The notes beneath the pieces were generated by a model, which was not told the origin of the DNA, ran no database searches, and saw only the letters and a list, made by a program, of their open reading frames with translations. A stretch of DNA of 64,000 nucleotides, taken from the NCBI GenBank assembly GCA_022641375.1, contig JALCDF010000002.1:36822-100821 (forward strand). Direction: 5' to 3'. Source of the DNA: Megasphaera sp. (GTDB lineage Bacteria; Bacillota; Negativicutes; Veillonellales; Megasphaeraceae). The position numbers and the translations under genes are program-made. This document shows positions 9,644 to 17,725 of this stretch, piece after piece; position 1 is the stretch's first letter, and every line of letters begins with the position of its first letter.

Positions 9644-10399
9644 TTATTTACGACGGCGGGATGGTGTAATGATCCCGGTATCGATTAAATTCTGACTGGT
9701 TGTCATATCCTTCGTTTCGGTATCATAATTTGCATATACCAGAGGGGAATCGAAGGTATCACCGGCGAGGAGGGCTTGTTTGGCAACCGGACCCTGTGGT
9801 TCGATGATGACATGGGCATCCCGGTGGGCATCCATGAATGATTTGGCGGCGCCTTTCATAGCGTCGATATCAGCCTGGGATTCGACCGGTTCTATGAGAT
9901 GAAACGTGGTGATTTCCATATAATCGGGAATGGCTTCCATTTTTTCTAATACTTTTTCCGGTGAGGTATGAGGTTCCAGGCGGATGGTAATAATAGGGAT
10001 GACGCCATTATCGATAGCCCGTTCGGAAACGGTATCCATATGATCTTCATCCAACGTCGAATCGATTTCTACACAGTCGGCCAGGCAGGTCTGTACGGCA
10101 AACAACAAGATGTTGGCATAATCCCGTTCCGTTCGGAAATATTCCGGTAAATTCGATGGCGTACAAGAAAATATCAGATGGGATTCTGCCGATTCCTTGA
10201 CAATAATCAGCATGGCATTCCATACGGTAGAAAAATTCATGATACCGTTAAACTGATCAGCATGGAACTGGATGACATCAAAAGGCGTCTTCATGAGATC
10301 CTGTGTGGCGGATCCCAAATCCGTCACTGTTTCTTCATGAAGTTGTACGCAAATCTGTGGCTTTTTTTCGTTAAAGTGCAAACCTCGTAAATGAGACAT
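9644..10399 (-). CDS. Degenerate type I 3-dehydroquinate dehydratase-like protein
   Basis: 251 residues, cytoplasmic. The order of segments follows AroD type I: PQICVQLHEETV, FDVIQFHADQF, HLIFSCTP, LADCVEIDS, VIPIITIRLEPHTSPE, MEITTFHLIEP, and ALLAGDTFDSPLVYA. Every catalytic position seems replaced: EWR becomes QFH, the SNHDF His becomes Arg/Leu, the Schiff-base Lys of PKIALM is Thr, and the SRLAG Arg is Gln or missing. It is therefore probably not a dehydratase. ATG 10399 is chosen because an AAGGAGG site lies just upstream and longer reading would enter the tRNA gene. Role unknown. Confidence 0.6.
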   Translation of the reverse strand: MSHLRGLHFNEKKPQICVQLHEETVTDLGSATQDLMKTPFDVIQFHADQFNGIMNFSTVWNAMLIIVKESAESHLIFSCTPSNLPEYFRTERDYANILLFAVQTCLADCVEIDSTLDEDHMDTVSERAIDNGVIPIITIRLEPHTSPEKVLEKMEAIPDYMEITTFHLIEPVESQADIDAMKGAAKSFMDAHRDAHVIIEPQGPVAKQALLAGDTFDSPLVYANYDTETKDMTTSQNLIDTGIITPSRRRK

Positions 10400-10461
10400 G
10401 ACAGGCTTACCTCCTTGTTTTGCATATAAATAAAGAGCAGCCCCGAGGCTGCTCTGTTTGG

Positions 10462-10533
10462 TGCGCCTAGAAGGATTCGAACCTTCGCACCCGGTTCCGG
10501 AGACCGGTGCTCTATCCCCTGAGCTATAGGCGC
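10462..10533 (-). tRNA. tRNA-Arg(CCG)
   Basis: Cloverleaf on the minus strand: acceptor GCGCCTA/TAGGCGC, D arm GCTC...GAGC, anticodon stem CCGGT/ACCGG with loop CTCCGGA (anticodon CCG), and T arm GAAGG-TTCGAAT-CCTTC. CCA is not encoded, unlike the tRNA cluster at 14.2 kb. Confidence 0.93.
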
Positions 10534-10617
10534 ATGAACGCACTAAAATAGTACCTTATAATACTAACACATGCGCAACATGATTGCAAGTGTTTTTAAG
10601 ATTAAAGGAGGAAATGC

Positions 10618-10762
10618 AGTTGTTGGTTGTTAAGGAAAAAAGCGGTTGTTGGTTGTTGAGGAAAAAAGCGGTTGTTAGTTCTTATATTAAAGAACCAAGA
10701 ACTGCTTTTCCAAGAACCGCTCTTCCACAACAACCAACAACCAACAACCAACAACCAACAAC
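10618..10762. repeat. GTT-rich intergenic inverted repeat, copy 1
   Basis: A block of GTTGTTGG units on the left and the complementary ACAACCAACAACC units on the right. The outer arms (AGTTGTTGGTTGTT and its complement) match exactly, and an inner hairpin GTTCTT/AAGAAC lies near 10677-10694. GCGGTTGTT occurs twice on the left and AAGAACCGCTCTT on the right. Related copies occur at 12940, 55389 and 55788. No convincing gene is encoded. Confidence 0.85.
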
Positions 10763-10765
10763 TAT

Positions 10766-11485
10766 TTATTCAATATAGAACGTCATGGTTACGGTTTCAC
10801 TCATGGTAGTCGTTCCCGCTTCAATCGGCGTGGAATCAGCCATCTTGGCAGAAGCGAAGTTTATACCCTGCATCCCATAGGAGCGTTCATATGACGGGGA
10901 ATTGCCGGAAACATTGATTTCCTTGACTCGTCCCAGTGATCCGCCGGCAGCGGTAGCAGCTGCATCGGCAGCACGACGGCCGTTGACAACGGCTTCTTTA
11001 ATTAAATTGCTGCGGATCTGATCAGCTCGTTCGGTGGTAAAACGAAGGCCGCGGACATTATTGGCACCGGCATTACCAGCTTTGGAAATAATCCGGGTTA
11101 CCATATCCAGATCCGTTACTTTGATTTGCAGATTGTTGGTGACTGTATAGGATACAATTTTATTACGGTTTTTTTCATCATAATTCGGCGAGATATTAAA
11201 TCCCGTTGTTTTCATATCCGTTTTGGCAATGCCCATGGCCTGGACGGCGCTGCTTACCTGATTCATGACGACATTGTTTTGGGAACGGGCTTTTTGAGCG
11301 TCTCCATCAGTAGATTCCATGCCGATGGTAATATACGCCGTATCAGGAGCCACTTCCTGCTGGGCATATCCGGTTACGTTGATGACAGCTGGTTCCGGTG
11401 CAGCCGCAAATGCAGGAGTCACAAAGAAAACAGATGATGTGACGAGTACTGCTGCCAGCCATTTTTTTACTGTTGCATGTTTCAT
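10766..11485 (-). CDS. Secreted SIMPL (DUF541) domain protein
   Basis: 239 residues with an N-terminal signal peptide (KKWLAAVLVTSSVFFVTPAFA, cleavage after AFA), so exported to the periplasm or cell surface. The mature part begins VINVTGYAQQEVAPDTAYITIGM, the SIMPL/DUF541 opening, and contains AMGIAKTDMKTTGFNISPNY and the IKEAVVNGRRAADAAA helix typical of the family. ATG 11485 has an AAGGAGG site; the longer frame upstream lacks one. The family is linked to outer-membrane stability and oxidative stress in other bacteria, but the molecular role is unknown. Confidence 0.88.
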   Translation of the reverse strand: MKHATVKKWLAAVLVTSSVFFVTPAFAAAPEPAVINVTGYAQQEVAPDTAYITIGMESTDGDAQKARSQNNVVMNQVSSAVQAMGIAKTDMKTTGFNISPNYDEKNRNKIVSYTVTNNLQIKVTDLDMVTRIISKAGNAGANNVRGLRFTTERADQIRSNLIKEAVVNGRRAADAAATAAGGSLGRVKEINVSGNSPSYERSYGMQGINFASAKMADSTPIEAGTTTMSETVTMTFYIE

Positions 11486-11644
11486 AATTGAAGCCTCCTT
11501 ATATACATCATAGTATGGCTGTATTATATCATATTCATCGGAATAAGTAATCCATAGTGTCATTTTTGGGGCGTATCGGCGGTTTCTCTGCATTTTGACC
11601 CGTACAGATAGGGAGAAATTTTGTTGTTTTTACAGATATCCTTC

Positions 11645-11673
11645 TTGTTGCGTCAGGCATTATCAAGTATAAT
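11645..11673 (+). promoter_or_regulatory. Promoter for the M50 protease gene
   Basis: TTGTTG at 11645, exactly 17 bases, then TATAAT at 11668-11673. It lies inside the longest open frame and so argues that translation begins downstream at 11723. Confidence 0.75.
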
Positions 11674-11722
11674 GAGTAGTAACGTATACTTAAGACGTAT
11701 AGAACTATCAAGGAGGATGTCT

Positions 11723-12349
11723 ATGTTCGATTTTAATGTATTGACGATTGTTGCCGGGGTACCAGGGCTGTTGATTGCGATGGTTGTGCATGAATACGCT
11801 CATGCGCTGGCAGCTGAATATATGGGGGATGATACGCCGCGGATGATGGGACGGCTTACGTTGAATCCAATGGCCCACATTGATCCCGTCGGTGCGCTTA
11901 TGCTTTTGGTGGCGCAATTCGGCTGGGCCAAACCAGTGATGATTAATCCTAATAATTTCCGCAACTGGCGGCGCGGGGAAATCTGTGTATCCCTGGCCGG
12001 GCCGATGTCCAACCTGCTCACGGGATTTGTTGCCTTGTTGCTCCAGGTTATATTCATCAAGCTCCATTTGTTTTCCGGGACGGCATTATCGACAGTATTG
12101 TCACTTATTGTCATATACAATATCAATTTCGCCATTTTTAATATGATTCCACTGCCGCCGTTGGATGGTTCGCGGGTCCTGATGTGTTTTTTGCCGGAAG
12201 AATGGAACTACAAACTGGCCAGTATCGAACGATATAGTTTCCTGATTTTGATCGGGTTGATGATGACACCGTTTTTTTCGTATATCCTCATCCCGTTACA
12301 ACGTCTTATATTGGCGTTGTACAGTTTAGTATTATCACCCTTACTGTAA
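11723..12349 (+). CDS. Site-2 protease family (M50) membrane metalloprotease
   Basis: 208-residue integral membrane protein with several hydrophobic segments. The zinc motif HEYAH lies near residues 23-27 (VVHEYAHALAAEYMGD) and the third-ligand motif NMIPLPPLDGSRV near 140. This matches the small YwhC/Rv-type M50B family that cleaves substrates within the membrane; the substrate is unknown. Start ATG 11723 is set by an AGGAGG site at 11711-11716 and by the promoter at 11645-11673. A secreted-protein gene follows after 21 bases. Confidence 0.88.
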   Translation: MFDFNVLTIVAGVPGLLIAMVVHEYAHALAAEYMGDDTPRMMGRLTLNPMAHIDPVGALMLLVAQFGWAKPVMINPNNFRNWRRGEICVSLAGPMSNLLTGFVALLLQVIFIKLHLFSGTALSTVLSLIVIYNINFAIFNMIPLPPLDGSRVLMCFLPEEWNYKLASIERYSFLILIGLMMTPFFSYILIPLQRLILALYSLVLSPLL

Positions 12350-12370
12350 GTGAAAAAGGGAGGAAGCGCT

Positions 12371-12925
12371 ATGAAATGTAAATATATCCCTGTTGTTGCC
12401 ATGGCCGCTGTGTTGGGGTTATCCGCCTGTCCGGCAGCTGCTTTTGATTATACATTGTCAGTCGATGAGATTTCCGGAAGTTCCCTGACGGCATATGATA
12501 CTGTTTATTTAGGTATGCCCCGCGGAGATTTCGATGCGAATTTTTCGGTGCTGACCGATTGGAAATTTTATGGAAATACGACGGATACAATAGAAAAAGC
12601 AGAACGCTCGGTAACCGATGAAAATGGTACTGTCACCGAAGGAATCCTCATTGCGACGGATACGCCGGCAGCCGATGCGAAGGTGTTGGCATTTGATAAT
12701 TATTTCAAGACCGGGAATCGGAAAATAGCCAAAGCAATCTATACCCGTCTGGTAGCTACCGTGTATTCCAATATGGAATCGTTCCCGGCAAGCCAAAACG
12801 GTACGGCCGTCACGTGGATCCAGGATGATGTCACTATTGTCTGCTATTATGATGGCAAAAAAGACAGTGATGGAAATTATATCGTATATATCCGTCGGTA
12901 TAATAACCATCGGTTGAATGAGTGA
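12371..12925 (+). CDS. Exported hypothetical protein, possible lipoprotein
   Basis: 184 residues. The N-terminus MKCKYIPVVAMAAVLGLSACPAAAF is a signal peptide; LSAC could be a lipobox, and AAA-F a signal peptidase I site, so anchoring is uncertain. The mature part (YLGMPRGDFDANFSVLTDWKF, later VTWIQDDVTIVCYYDGKKD) has no motif I recognise. It repeats a theme of a short exported protein with predicted beta structure. It starts 21 bases after the M50 protease gene with a GGGAGG ribosome site and probably shares its transcript. ATG 12371 fits the site better than the upstream in-frame start. Confidence 0.65.
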   Translation: MKCKYIPVVAMAAVLGLSACPAAAFDYTLSVDEISGSSLTAYDTVYLGMPRGDFDANFSVLTDWKFYGNTTDTIEKAERSVTDENGTVTEGILIATDTPAADAKVLAFDNYFKTGNRKIAKAIYTRLVATVYSNMESFPASQNGTAVTWIQDDVTIVCYYDGKKDSDGNYIVYIRRYNNHRLNE

Positions 12926-12939
12926 GGATGTTGTAAAAG

Positions 12940-13043
12940 TAGTTGTTAGTTGTTGGTTGTTAGTTCTTGGAAAATGCGGTTGTTAGACAACAAAAATATT
13001 TTTCCAACAACCAAGAACGGCTCTTTCAACAACCAACAACCGC
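12940..13043. repeat. GTT-rich intergenic inverted repeat, copy 2
   Basis: Same family as 10618-10762. Left side AGTTGTTAGTTGTTGGTTGTT, internal GCGGTTGTTAGA, right side CCAACAACCAAGAACGGCTC and AACAACCAACAACCG. It lies just upstream of the htpX promoter. Confidence 0.85.
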
Positions 13044-13062
13044 CTTTCAAAACAATGAATAT

Positions 13063-13091
13063 TTGACAAGGAATCTCAGATTGTATATAAT
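13063..13091 (+). promoter_or_regulatory. Promoter for htpX
   Basis: Consensus TTGACA (13063-13068), 17-base spacer and TATAAT (13086-13091), 62 bases before the chosen htpX start. Confidence 0.9.
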
Positions 13092-13153
13092 ATAGATGTG
13101 TCAATTTAACCTTTTGACCTTTAAAGTATACCTTGAAAGTTGAGGCGAGTAGT

Positions 13154-14014
13154 ATGAATAGAATCAAGACTGTTTTCCTGATGACGCTGATGGCGGTCAT
13201 CCTGATGGCGATTGGTGGTGCCATAGGCGGCCGTAACGGGATCATCCTGATGTTTATCATTGCTATGGGCATGAACTTCTTTTCGTATTGGTTCAGTGAT
13301 TCCATGGTATTGCGGGCCTATCATGCACAGCCGGTAGACGAATCTCATCCGTTATACCGGATTGTTGCTGATTTAGCGCAGCGGGCGCAGCTGCCGATGC
13401 CGCGGGTGTACATTATCCCTTCAGATATACCGAATGCTTTTGCCACCGGACGCAGCCCGTCCCATGCAGCCGTTGCGGCGACGCAGGGAATTTTGGAAAT
13501 GCTCGATGAAGATGAAATCCGCGGCGTCCTGGCTCATGAAATGTCCCATGTCCTGCATTGGGATATCCTGATCAGTACGGTAGTGGCAACCTTTGCCAGT
13601 GCCATCTCCATGATTGCGAATATCGCGCAATGGACAGCTATCTTTGGCGGCGGCCGGGATGATGATGGCGACGGCGGTGGTAATATCGTATCCCTCCTGG
13701 TTACGATTATCGTAGCGCCGCTGGCAGCATCACTCATTCAGCTCGGTATTTCCCGGACGCGTGAATATATGGCCGATGAAGAAGGGGGCCGTATGATCGA
13801 TGATCCCCTGGCACTGGCCAGAGCGTTGGCGAAAATCGATAATTACGCACACTATGGGGTATTGCAGGGCGCGACGAAGTCTACAGCGCATATGTGTATC
13901 ATCAACCCGTTCAGTGGTGTACGGGGTTCGATGGCCAGCCTGTTCAGTACGCATCCGCCGACAGAAAAGCGGATTGAACGGTTGCAGGAACTGGATCATA
14001 AATTACATGGATAA
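13154..14014 (+). CDS. htpX: Membrane zinc metalloprotease HtpX
   Basis: M48 family membrane protease for quality control of misfolded membrane proteins. 286 residues, standard for HtpX. Two N-terminal membrane spans (VFLMTLMAVILMAIGGAI; GIILMFIIAMGMNFFSYW), the zinc motif HEMSH near residue 128 followed by two more hydrophobic segments, and the downstream ligand segment SRTREYMADEEGG. The C-terminus has the usual LFSTHPPTEKRIERLQ. ATG 13154 follows a TGAGGCGAG site; an upstream TTG frame is less likely. It is transcribed from its own strong promoter. Confidence 0.95.
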   Translation: MNRIKTVFLMTLMAVILMAIGGAIGGRNGIILMFIIAMGMNFFSYWFSDSMVLRAYHAQPVDESHPLYRIVADLAQRAQLPMPRVYIIPSDIPNAFATGRSPSHAAVAATQGILEMLDEDEIRGVLAHEMSHVLHWDILISTVVATFASAISMIANIAQWTAIFGGGRDDDGDGGGNIVSLLVTIIVAPLAASLIQLGISRTREYMADEEGGRMIDDPLALARALAKIDNYAHYGVLQGATKSTAHMCIINPFSGVRGSMASLFSTHPPTEKRIERLQELDHKLHG

Positions 14015-14058
14015 TAATTGAATGGACAACGGGGAAGCCCCTGGCGTCTATTCAGAGC

Positions 14059-14093
14059 AAACGGGACGGATGCAATGCGCATCCGTCCCGTTT
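14059..14093 (+). terminator. Strong hairpin after htpX
   Basis: Perfect 15-bp GC-rich stem (14059-14073 with 14079-14093) and a 5-base loop. The right arm ends TTT but no longer T run follows. Confidence 0.65.
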
Positions 14094-14117
14094 AGGTTAT
14101 GCTATAGCAGATATAAA

Positions 14118-14154
14118 AAATAAGCAGACTTTCATGAAGAAAGTCTGCTTATTT
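14118..14154 (-). terminator. Terminator of the minus-strand tRNA cluster
   Basis: Perfect 15-bp stem (14118-14132 with 14140-14154, 7-base loop). Read on the minus strand it is followed by TTTTATATC, directly downstream of the tRNA-Arg gene. Confidence 0.85.
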
Positions 14155-14161
14155 GCATGTC

Positions 14162-14238
14162 TGGTGACCCAGTAGGGATTCGAACCCTAGACCCACAGCT
14201 TAGAAGGCTGTTGCTCTATCCAGCTGAGCTACTGAGTC
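14162..14238 (-). tRNA. tRNA-Arg(TCT)
   Basis: Acceptor GACTCAG/CTGGGTC with one G-T pair, anticodon stem ACAGC/GCTGT and loop CTTCTAA (anticodon TCT), T arm TAGGG-TTCGAAT-CCCTA, and encoded CCA. Confidence 0.95.
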
Positions 14239-14247
14239 AAAAAAAAA

Positions 14248-14321
14248 TGGAGCGGGTGATGGGAATCGAACCCACATAACCAGCTTGGAAGGCTGGCGCT
14301 CTACCACTGAGCTACACCCGC
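14248..14321 (-). tRNA. tRNA-Gly(TCC)
   Basis: Acceptor GCGGGTG/CACCCGC, anticodon loop CTTCCAA (anticodon TCC), T arm TGGG-TTCGATT-CCCA and encoded CCA. It lies 9 bases from tRNA-Arg(TCT). Confidence 0.95.
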
Positions 14322-14331
14322 ATTTCGTATA

Positions 14332-14408
14332 TGGTCGGAGCAGCAGGATTCGAACCTGCGACCCCCTGGTCCCAAGCCAGGTGCGCTACCAAACTGCGCT
14401 ATGCCCCG
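14332..14408 (-). tRNA. tRNA-Pro(TGG)
   Basis: Acceptor CGGGGCA/TGCTCCG, anticodon stem CCTGG/CCAGG with loop CTTGGGA (anticodon TGG), T arm with TTCGAAT and encoded CCA. It is the first gene of the three-tRNA transcript. Confidence 0.95.
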
Positions 14409-14731
14409 CCAACAAAAAATATTATACCGTAATTGTGTGTATTTGTCAATATAAAAATAAATTCAGTCCTTGAATTACATCAGGGAAGCAGTGTCATGGA
14501 GAAAGAATAAGCGATATGATGAGGGAATAGGCCTGGATGCATCAAAAGAATTGGGTATTTGACTTAAAAGTCATAGTATGGGGGCATCTATGTGAAATAA
14601 ATAACGAATACACATATGTTCATATTGACAAAACATAATTACAATGTTAAAATTTTCACATAGATACATAAAAAGCATTATTATATTGCTTATTAAGCAT
14701 ATGTTTGAATCAATGGAAAGGAAGCGCAGCA
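14409..14731. other. Intergenic region between the tRNA cluster and flavodoxin
   Basis: AT-rich 323-base gap that must hold the minus-strand tRNA promoter and the plus-strand flavodoxin promoter. No gene is credible here. A 12-bp inverted repeat, ATCTATGTGAAA at 14586-14597 and its exact complement at 14654-14665, brackets the plus-strand promoter. Confidence 0.6.
14625..14653 (+). promoter_or_regulatory. Promoter for the flavodoxin-cobalamin operon
   Basis: TTGACA at 14625-14630, 17-base spacer, TAAAAT at 14648-14653. The right arm of the flanking inverted repeat starts at 14654 against the -10 box, a good position for an operator. Confidence 0.75.
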
Positions 14732-15160
14732 ATGATGAAGTACATCGTCTTATACTCAAGCCGGACCGGATTGACCAAGCGGATTGCCCGTTCTATCGCG
14801 GATGCCTTACCTGCAGGAACGCCCTGCCTTCCTGTATTGCAGGCGCCGGCAGATATCGCCTCCTATGATTGTCTGTTTTTGGGATGCTGGATGCATGCGG
14901 ATGAACCGGATCAGATAGCCGATGAAGTACTGCATCAGATCAGGAACTCTCATCTGGCATTATTTGTATCCCTTCACGGTACGCTTTTTTCTGATACGAT
15001 AGCCAAGAAGCTTCATCATATTGTCGAAAAACTACCGGATGGCATCGCGATAGAAGGCACTTTTATTACCTCCATGGAAGAGGATATGATTTCATCCGAT
15101 GCAAATTTGGAATTTGCGAAGACGTTTGCCGAGAATACGCTGGATCGATTGGAACGGTAA
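14732..15160 (+). CDS. Flavodoxin-like protein
   Basis: 142 residues. The N-terminus IVLYSSRTGLTKRIARSIADAL is the FMN phosphate-binding loop of flavodoxins, and DCLFLGCWMHADEPDQIA fits the second flavin-contacting segment. It is a small soluble electron carrier; partner not shown. It starts the stretch leading into cobalamin genes (82 bases to cobQ), so supplying electrons for corrinoid reduction is an attractive guess only. ATG 14732 is chosen for the AAAGGAAG site 8 bases upstream; the next codon is also ATG. Confidence 0.78.
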   Translation: MMKYIVLYSSRTGLTKRIARSIADALPAGTPCLPVLQAPADIASYDCLFLGCWMHADEPDQIADEVLHQIRNSHLALFVSLHGTLFSDTIAKKLHHIVEKLPDGIAIEGTFITSMEEDMISSDANLEFAKTFAENTLDRLER

Positions 15161-15242
15161 TACGAAATAGTAATTGACGAAACGGAGCCCCTTGCCTATA
15201 ATTGAAGAGACTAAGACGGTTAGGAAAAGGGAGTGTGCAATA

Positions 15243-16769
15243 GTGGTTCAATACATTATGTTGCAGGGAACGAGTTCTCATGTCGGGAAAAGCATCATCG
15301 CTACGGCGTTATGCCGCATCTTTCATCAGGAAGGACGACAGGTTGTGCCTTTTAAAGCGCAGAATATGGCCTTGAACTCATATGTGACCAGAGACGGACT
15401 GGAAATGGGGCGGGCTCAGGTTGCCCAGGCAGAAGCAGCAGGATTGGAACCACAGGTGGATATGAACCCCGTATTGCTGAAGCCGACGGGAAATAGTTGT
15501 TCCCAGGTGATCATACAGGGACGTCCGTTAGGTAATATGTCAGCACGGGAGTACCATATGGGGTATTCTCTCCGAGCCTTTTCTGCTGTGACGGCAGCGT
15601 TAGAGCGGTTAAAGAGCCGGTATGATACCCTGGTCATCGAAGGGGCCGGCAGCCCGGCAGAAGTGAATTTGAAGGACCATGATATCGTCAATATGCGTGT
15701 CGCGAAGTATTTACAGGCGCCGGTACTGCTCGTTGCGGATATTGACCGGGGCGGTTCGCTGGCGGCCATTGTCGGCACTTTGGAACTGCTCGATGAAGAA
15801 GAACGAAATCTGGTAAAAGGATTGATTATCAATAAGTTTCGCGGGGATGTATCGCTGTTTCAGCCGGCGGTTGATTTCCTGGAAGAAAAGACAGGCAAAC
15901 CCGTACTCGGTGTGGTGCCGTTCATTGAGAACCTGGGCATCGATGACGAAGATTCTGTTTCGCTGGAGGATAAACAAAGCCGGCCGGAACACAAAGCGCT
16001 GCGGATTGCAGTCATACAAGTGCCGAAAATCTCTAATTTCACTGATTTCGACAGCCTGGCTGCCGAACCGGATGTTTCCGTATATTATGTGCGTGACGAT
16101 GAAGAATGGGGACAACCGGATCTGGTGATTTTGCCGGGCAGTAAAAATACGATAGAAGATATGGACTGGCTGCGCCAAACCGGATTGGCTGACAGGATAC
16201 AACATGCTGTGGAAGCCGGCATACCGCTGATCGGTATTTGCGGCGGCTATCAAATGCTGGGACGATATATCGCCGATCCGGAGCACAGTGAATCGGCAGA
16301 AGACCGGATAGAAGGACTGGATTTTTTGGATATGACAACACATTTTACGAGAGAAAAATTGACGTCCCAGGTAACTGCGGTATGTCGTGATTTACCTTTT
16401 CTGGGGCAGTCGATTACTGCCGGATCGTTGCAAGGATATGAAATACATATGGGGAAGTCTCATGTCCACGACGGCATTTGCCCGTTCATTGTAACCGAAC
16501 GGCTGGGAAAGGCCTGCAAGGATATCAGTGGTGCCGCCCGCCGGGACGGGTTGGTATGGGGAACCTATATTCACGGTATTTTCGACAATGATGCTTTTCG
16601 CCGGGCAGTCCTCAACGCCTTGCGTACGCATAAAGGACTGGACTCCGTGGCGACGGGATATCACTTCCACTGCGAAAAAGAGAAAAATTATGATCGGCTG
16701 GCCGATGTGGTGCGGCAGCATCTGCGCATGGATGTATTGCGTCGGATTATGGGTGGTGACAACGCATGA
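15243..16769 (+). CDS. cobQ: Cobyric acid synthase CobQ
   Basis: Glutamine-dependent amidation of adenosylcobyrinic acid a,c-diamide to adenosylcobyric acid. The N-terminal P-loop-like domain starts MLQGTSSHVGKSIIATALCR, with KAQNMALNS nearby; the C-terminal class I glutaminase-like domain carries GICGGYQMLG (Cys near residue 332) and a late YIHGIFDN. GTG 15243 with an AAAAGGGA site is preferred over the longer TTG frame at 15174, giving 508 residues. The last four bases overlap cbiB (ATGA), so the genes are translationally coupled. Confidence 0.94.
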   Translation: MVQYIMLQGTSSHVGKSIIATALCRIFHQEGRQVVPFKAQNMALNSYVTRDGLEMGRAQVAQAEAAGLEPQVDMNPVLLKPTGNSCSQVIIQGRPLGNMSAREYHMGYSLRAFSAVTAALERLKSRYDTLVIEGAGSPAEVNLKDHDIVNMRVAKYLQAPVLLVADIDRGGSLAAIVGTLELLDEEERNLVKGLIINKFRGDVSLFQPAVDFLEEKTGKPVLGVVPFIENLGIDDEDSVSLEDKQSRPEHKALRIAVIQVPKISNFTDFDSLAAEPDVSVYYVRDDEEWGQPDLVILPGSKNTIEDMDWLRQTGLADRIQHAVEAGIPLIGICGGYQMLGRYIADPEHSESAEDRIEGLDFLDMTTHFTREKLTSQVTAVCRDLPFLGQSITAGSLQGYEIHMGKSHVHDGICPFIVTERLGKACKDISGAARRDGLVWGTYIHGIFDNDAFRRAVLNALRTHKGLDSVATGYHFHCEKEKNYDRLADVVRQHLRMDVLRRIMGGDNA

Positions 16770-17725
16770 TTTCGACAATAGGAGCTTTTTTGATTGATTT
16801 GATCATAGGCGATCCCCGCAGCCGGCTGCATCCGGTGGCCCTGATGGGAGCTTTGATTTCCTGGTTAGAAAAAAAATTTTATAGAAGCAAGTCTTCACAT
16901 ATTTCGCAGTTTTTTGGTGGTTTCCTCGTCGTGGCTATTGTCCTGCTGCTGGTATATGATGTGACGATGGGCATCCTGCTGGCACTGGATTATGTGCCCA
17001 ACGGATATGTTGTTATCGGTATCAAAGCGATATTATTATCGTTCTTGATTTGTCCGCACAGCCTGGCTAAGGCAGGAAATGCAATATATAAGTATCTCCG
17101 GCATGGACATATCCATATTGCCCGGACGGAGCTGGGCTGGATCGTCGGCCGTGATACAGATACGCTGAGCCAGCCGGAAATCGTCAGGGCGACAGTAGAA
17201 ACTGTTGCCGAAAATACGACGGACGGTATCGTATCGCCGCTGTTTTTCTTTGCCATCGGCGGATTGCCGCTGGCGGCGTTGTACAAGGCAGCCAATACAT
17301 TGGATTCTATGATTGCATATAAGAATGATAAATATTTGTATTTTGGCCGTACGGCGGCACGGGTCGATGATATCCTCAACTTCATCCCGGCCCGTATCAC
17401 GGCGTTGCTATTCATCCTGGCGTCAGTTATTTGCCGCTATGATGCTCGTCATGCGTTTTCCATGATGTGGCGTGATGCGTCTAAGCATCCCAGCCCCAAT
17501 GGCGGTTATGCGGAAGCGACGGTAGCCGGTGCGTTAGGAATCCGTTTGGGCGGACACAATACTTATTTTGGCAAAGATACATTTCGGGCGTATATGGGTG
17601 ATCCGGTGCATCCGCTGCGGCCTAATCATATCCGTGCCAGTATCTATTTGATGTATGTCGTGACGATCCTGGCAGTCGTGGTTACCGCATCCTGCCGCTG
17701 GCTGCTGGCCGGATTATGGAGTTAA
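16766..17725 (+). CDS. cbiB: Adenosylcobinamide-phosphate synthase CbiB
   Basis: Membrane enzyme that attaches aminopropanol or its phosphate to adenosylcobyric acid. 319 residues with several hydrophobic spans. Family signatures are LIDLIIGDPRSRLHPVALMG at the N-terminus, VGRDTDTLSQPEIVRATVET and AENTTDGIVSPLFFFAIGG in the middle, and RDASKHPSPNGGYAEATVAGAL toward the C-terminus. Start overlaps cobQ by 4 bases, and the end overlaps pduX by 10 bases, showing a compact operon. Confidence 0.94.
   Translation: MISTIGAFLIDLIIGDPRSRLHPVALMGALISWLEKKFYRSKSSHISQFFGGFLVVAIVLLLVYDVTMGILLALDYVPNGYVVIGIKAILLSFLICPHSLAKAGNAIYKYLRHGHIHIARTELGWIVGRDTDTLSQPEIVRATVETVAENTTDGIVSPLFFFAIGGLPLAALYKAANTLDSMIAYKNDKYLYFGRTAARVDDILNFIPARITALLFILASVICRYDARHAFSMMWRDASKHPSPNGGYAEATVAGALGIRLGGHNTYFGKDTFRAYMGDPVHPLRPNHIRASIYLMYVVTILAVVVTASCRWLLAGLWS

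Noticed and set aside
10610..10770. CRISPR array in the GTT-rich repeats
   Set aside because: Units are irregular, low-complexity and without spacers of constant length; no cas genes in the window.
14162..14408. Integration site of a mobile element at the tRNA cluster
   Set aside because: No integrase, no duplicated tRNA 3' end and flanking genes are ordinary core genes.
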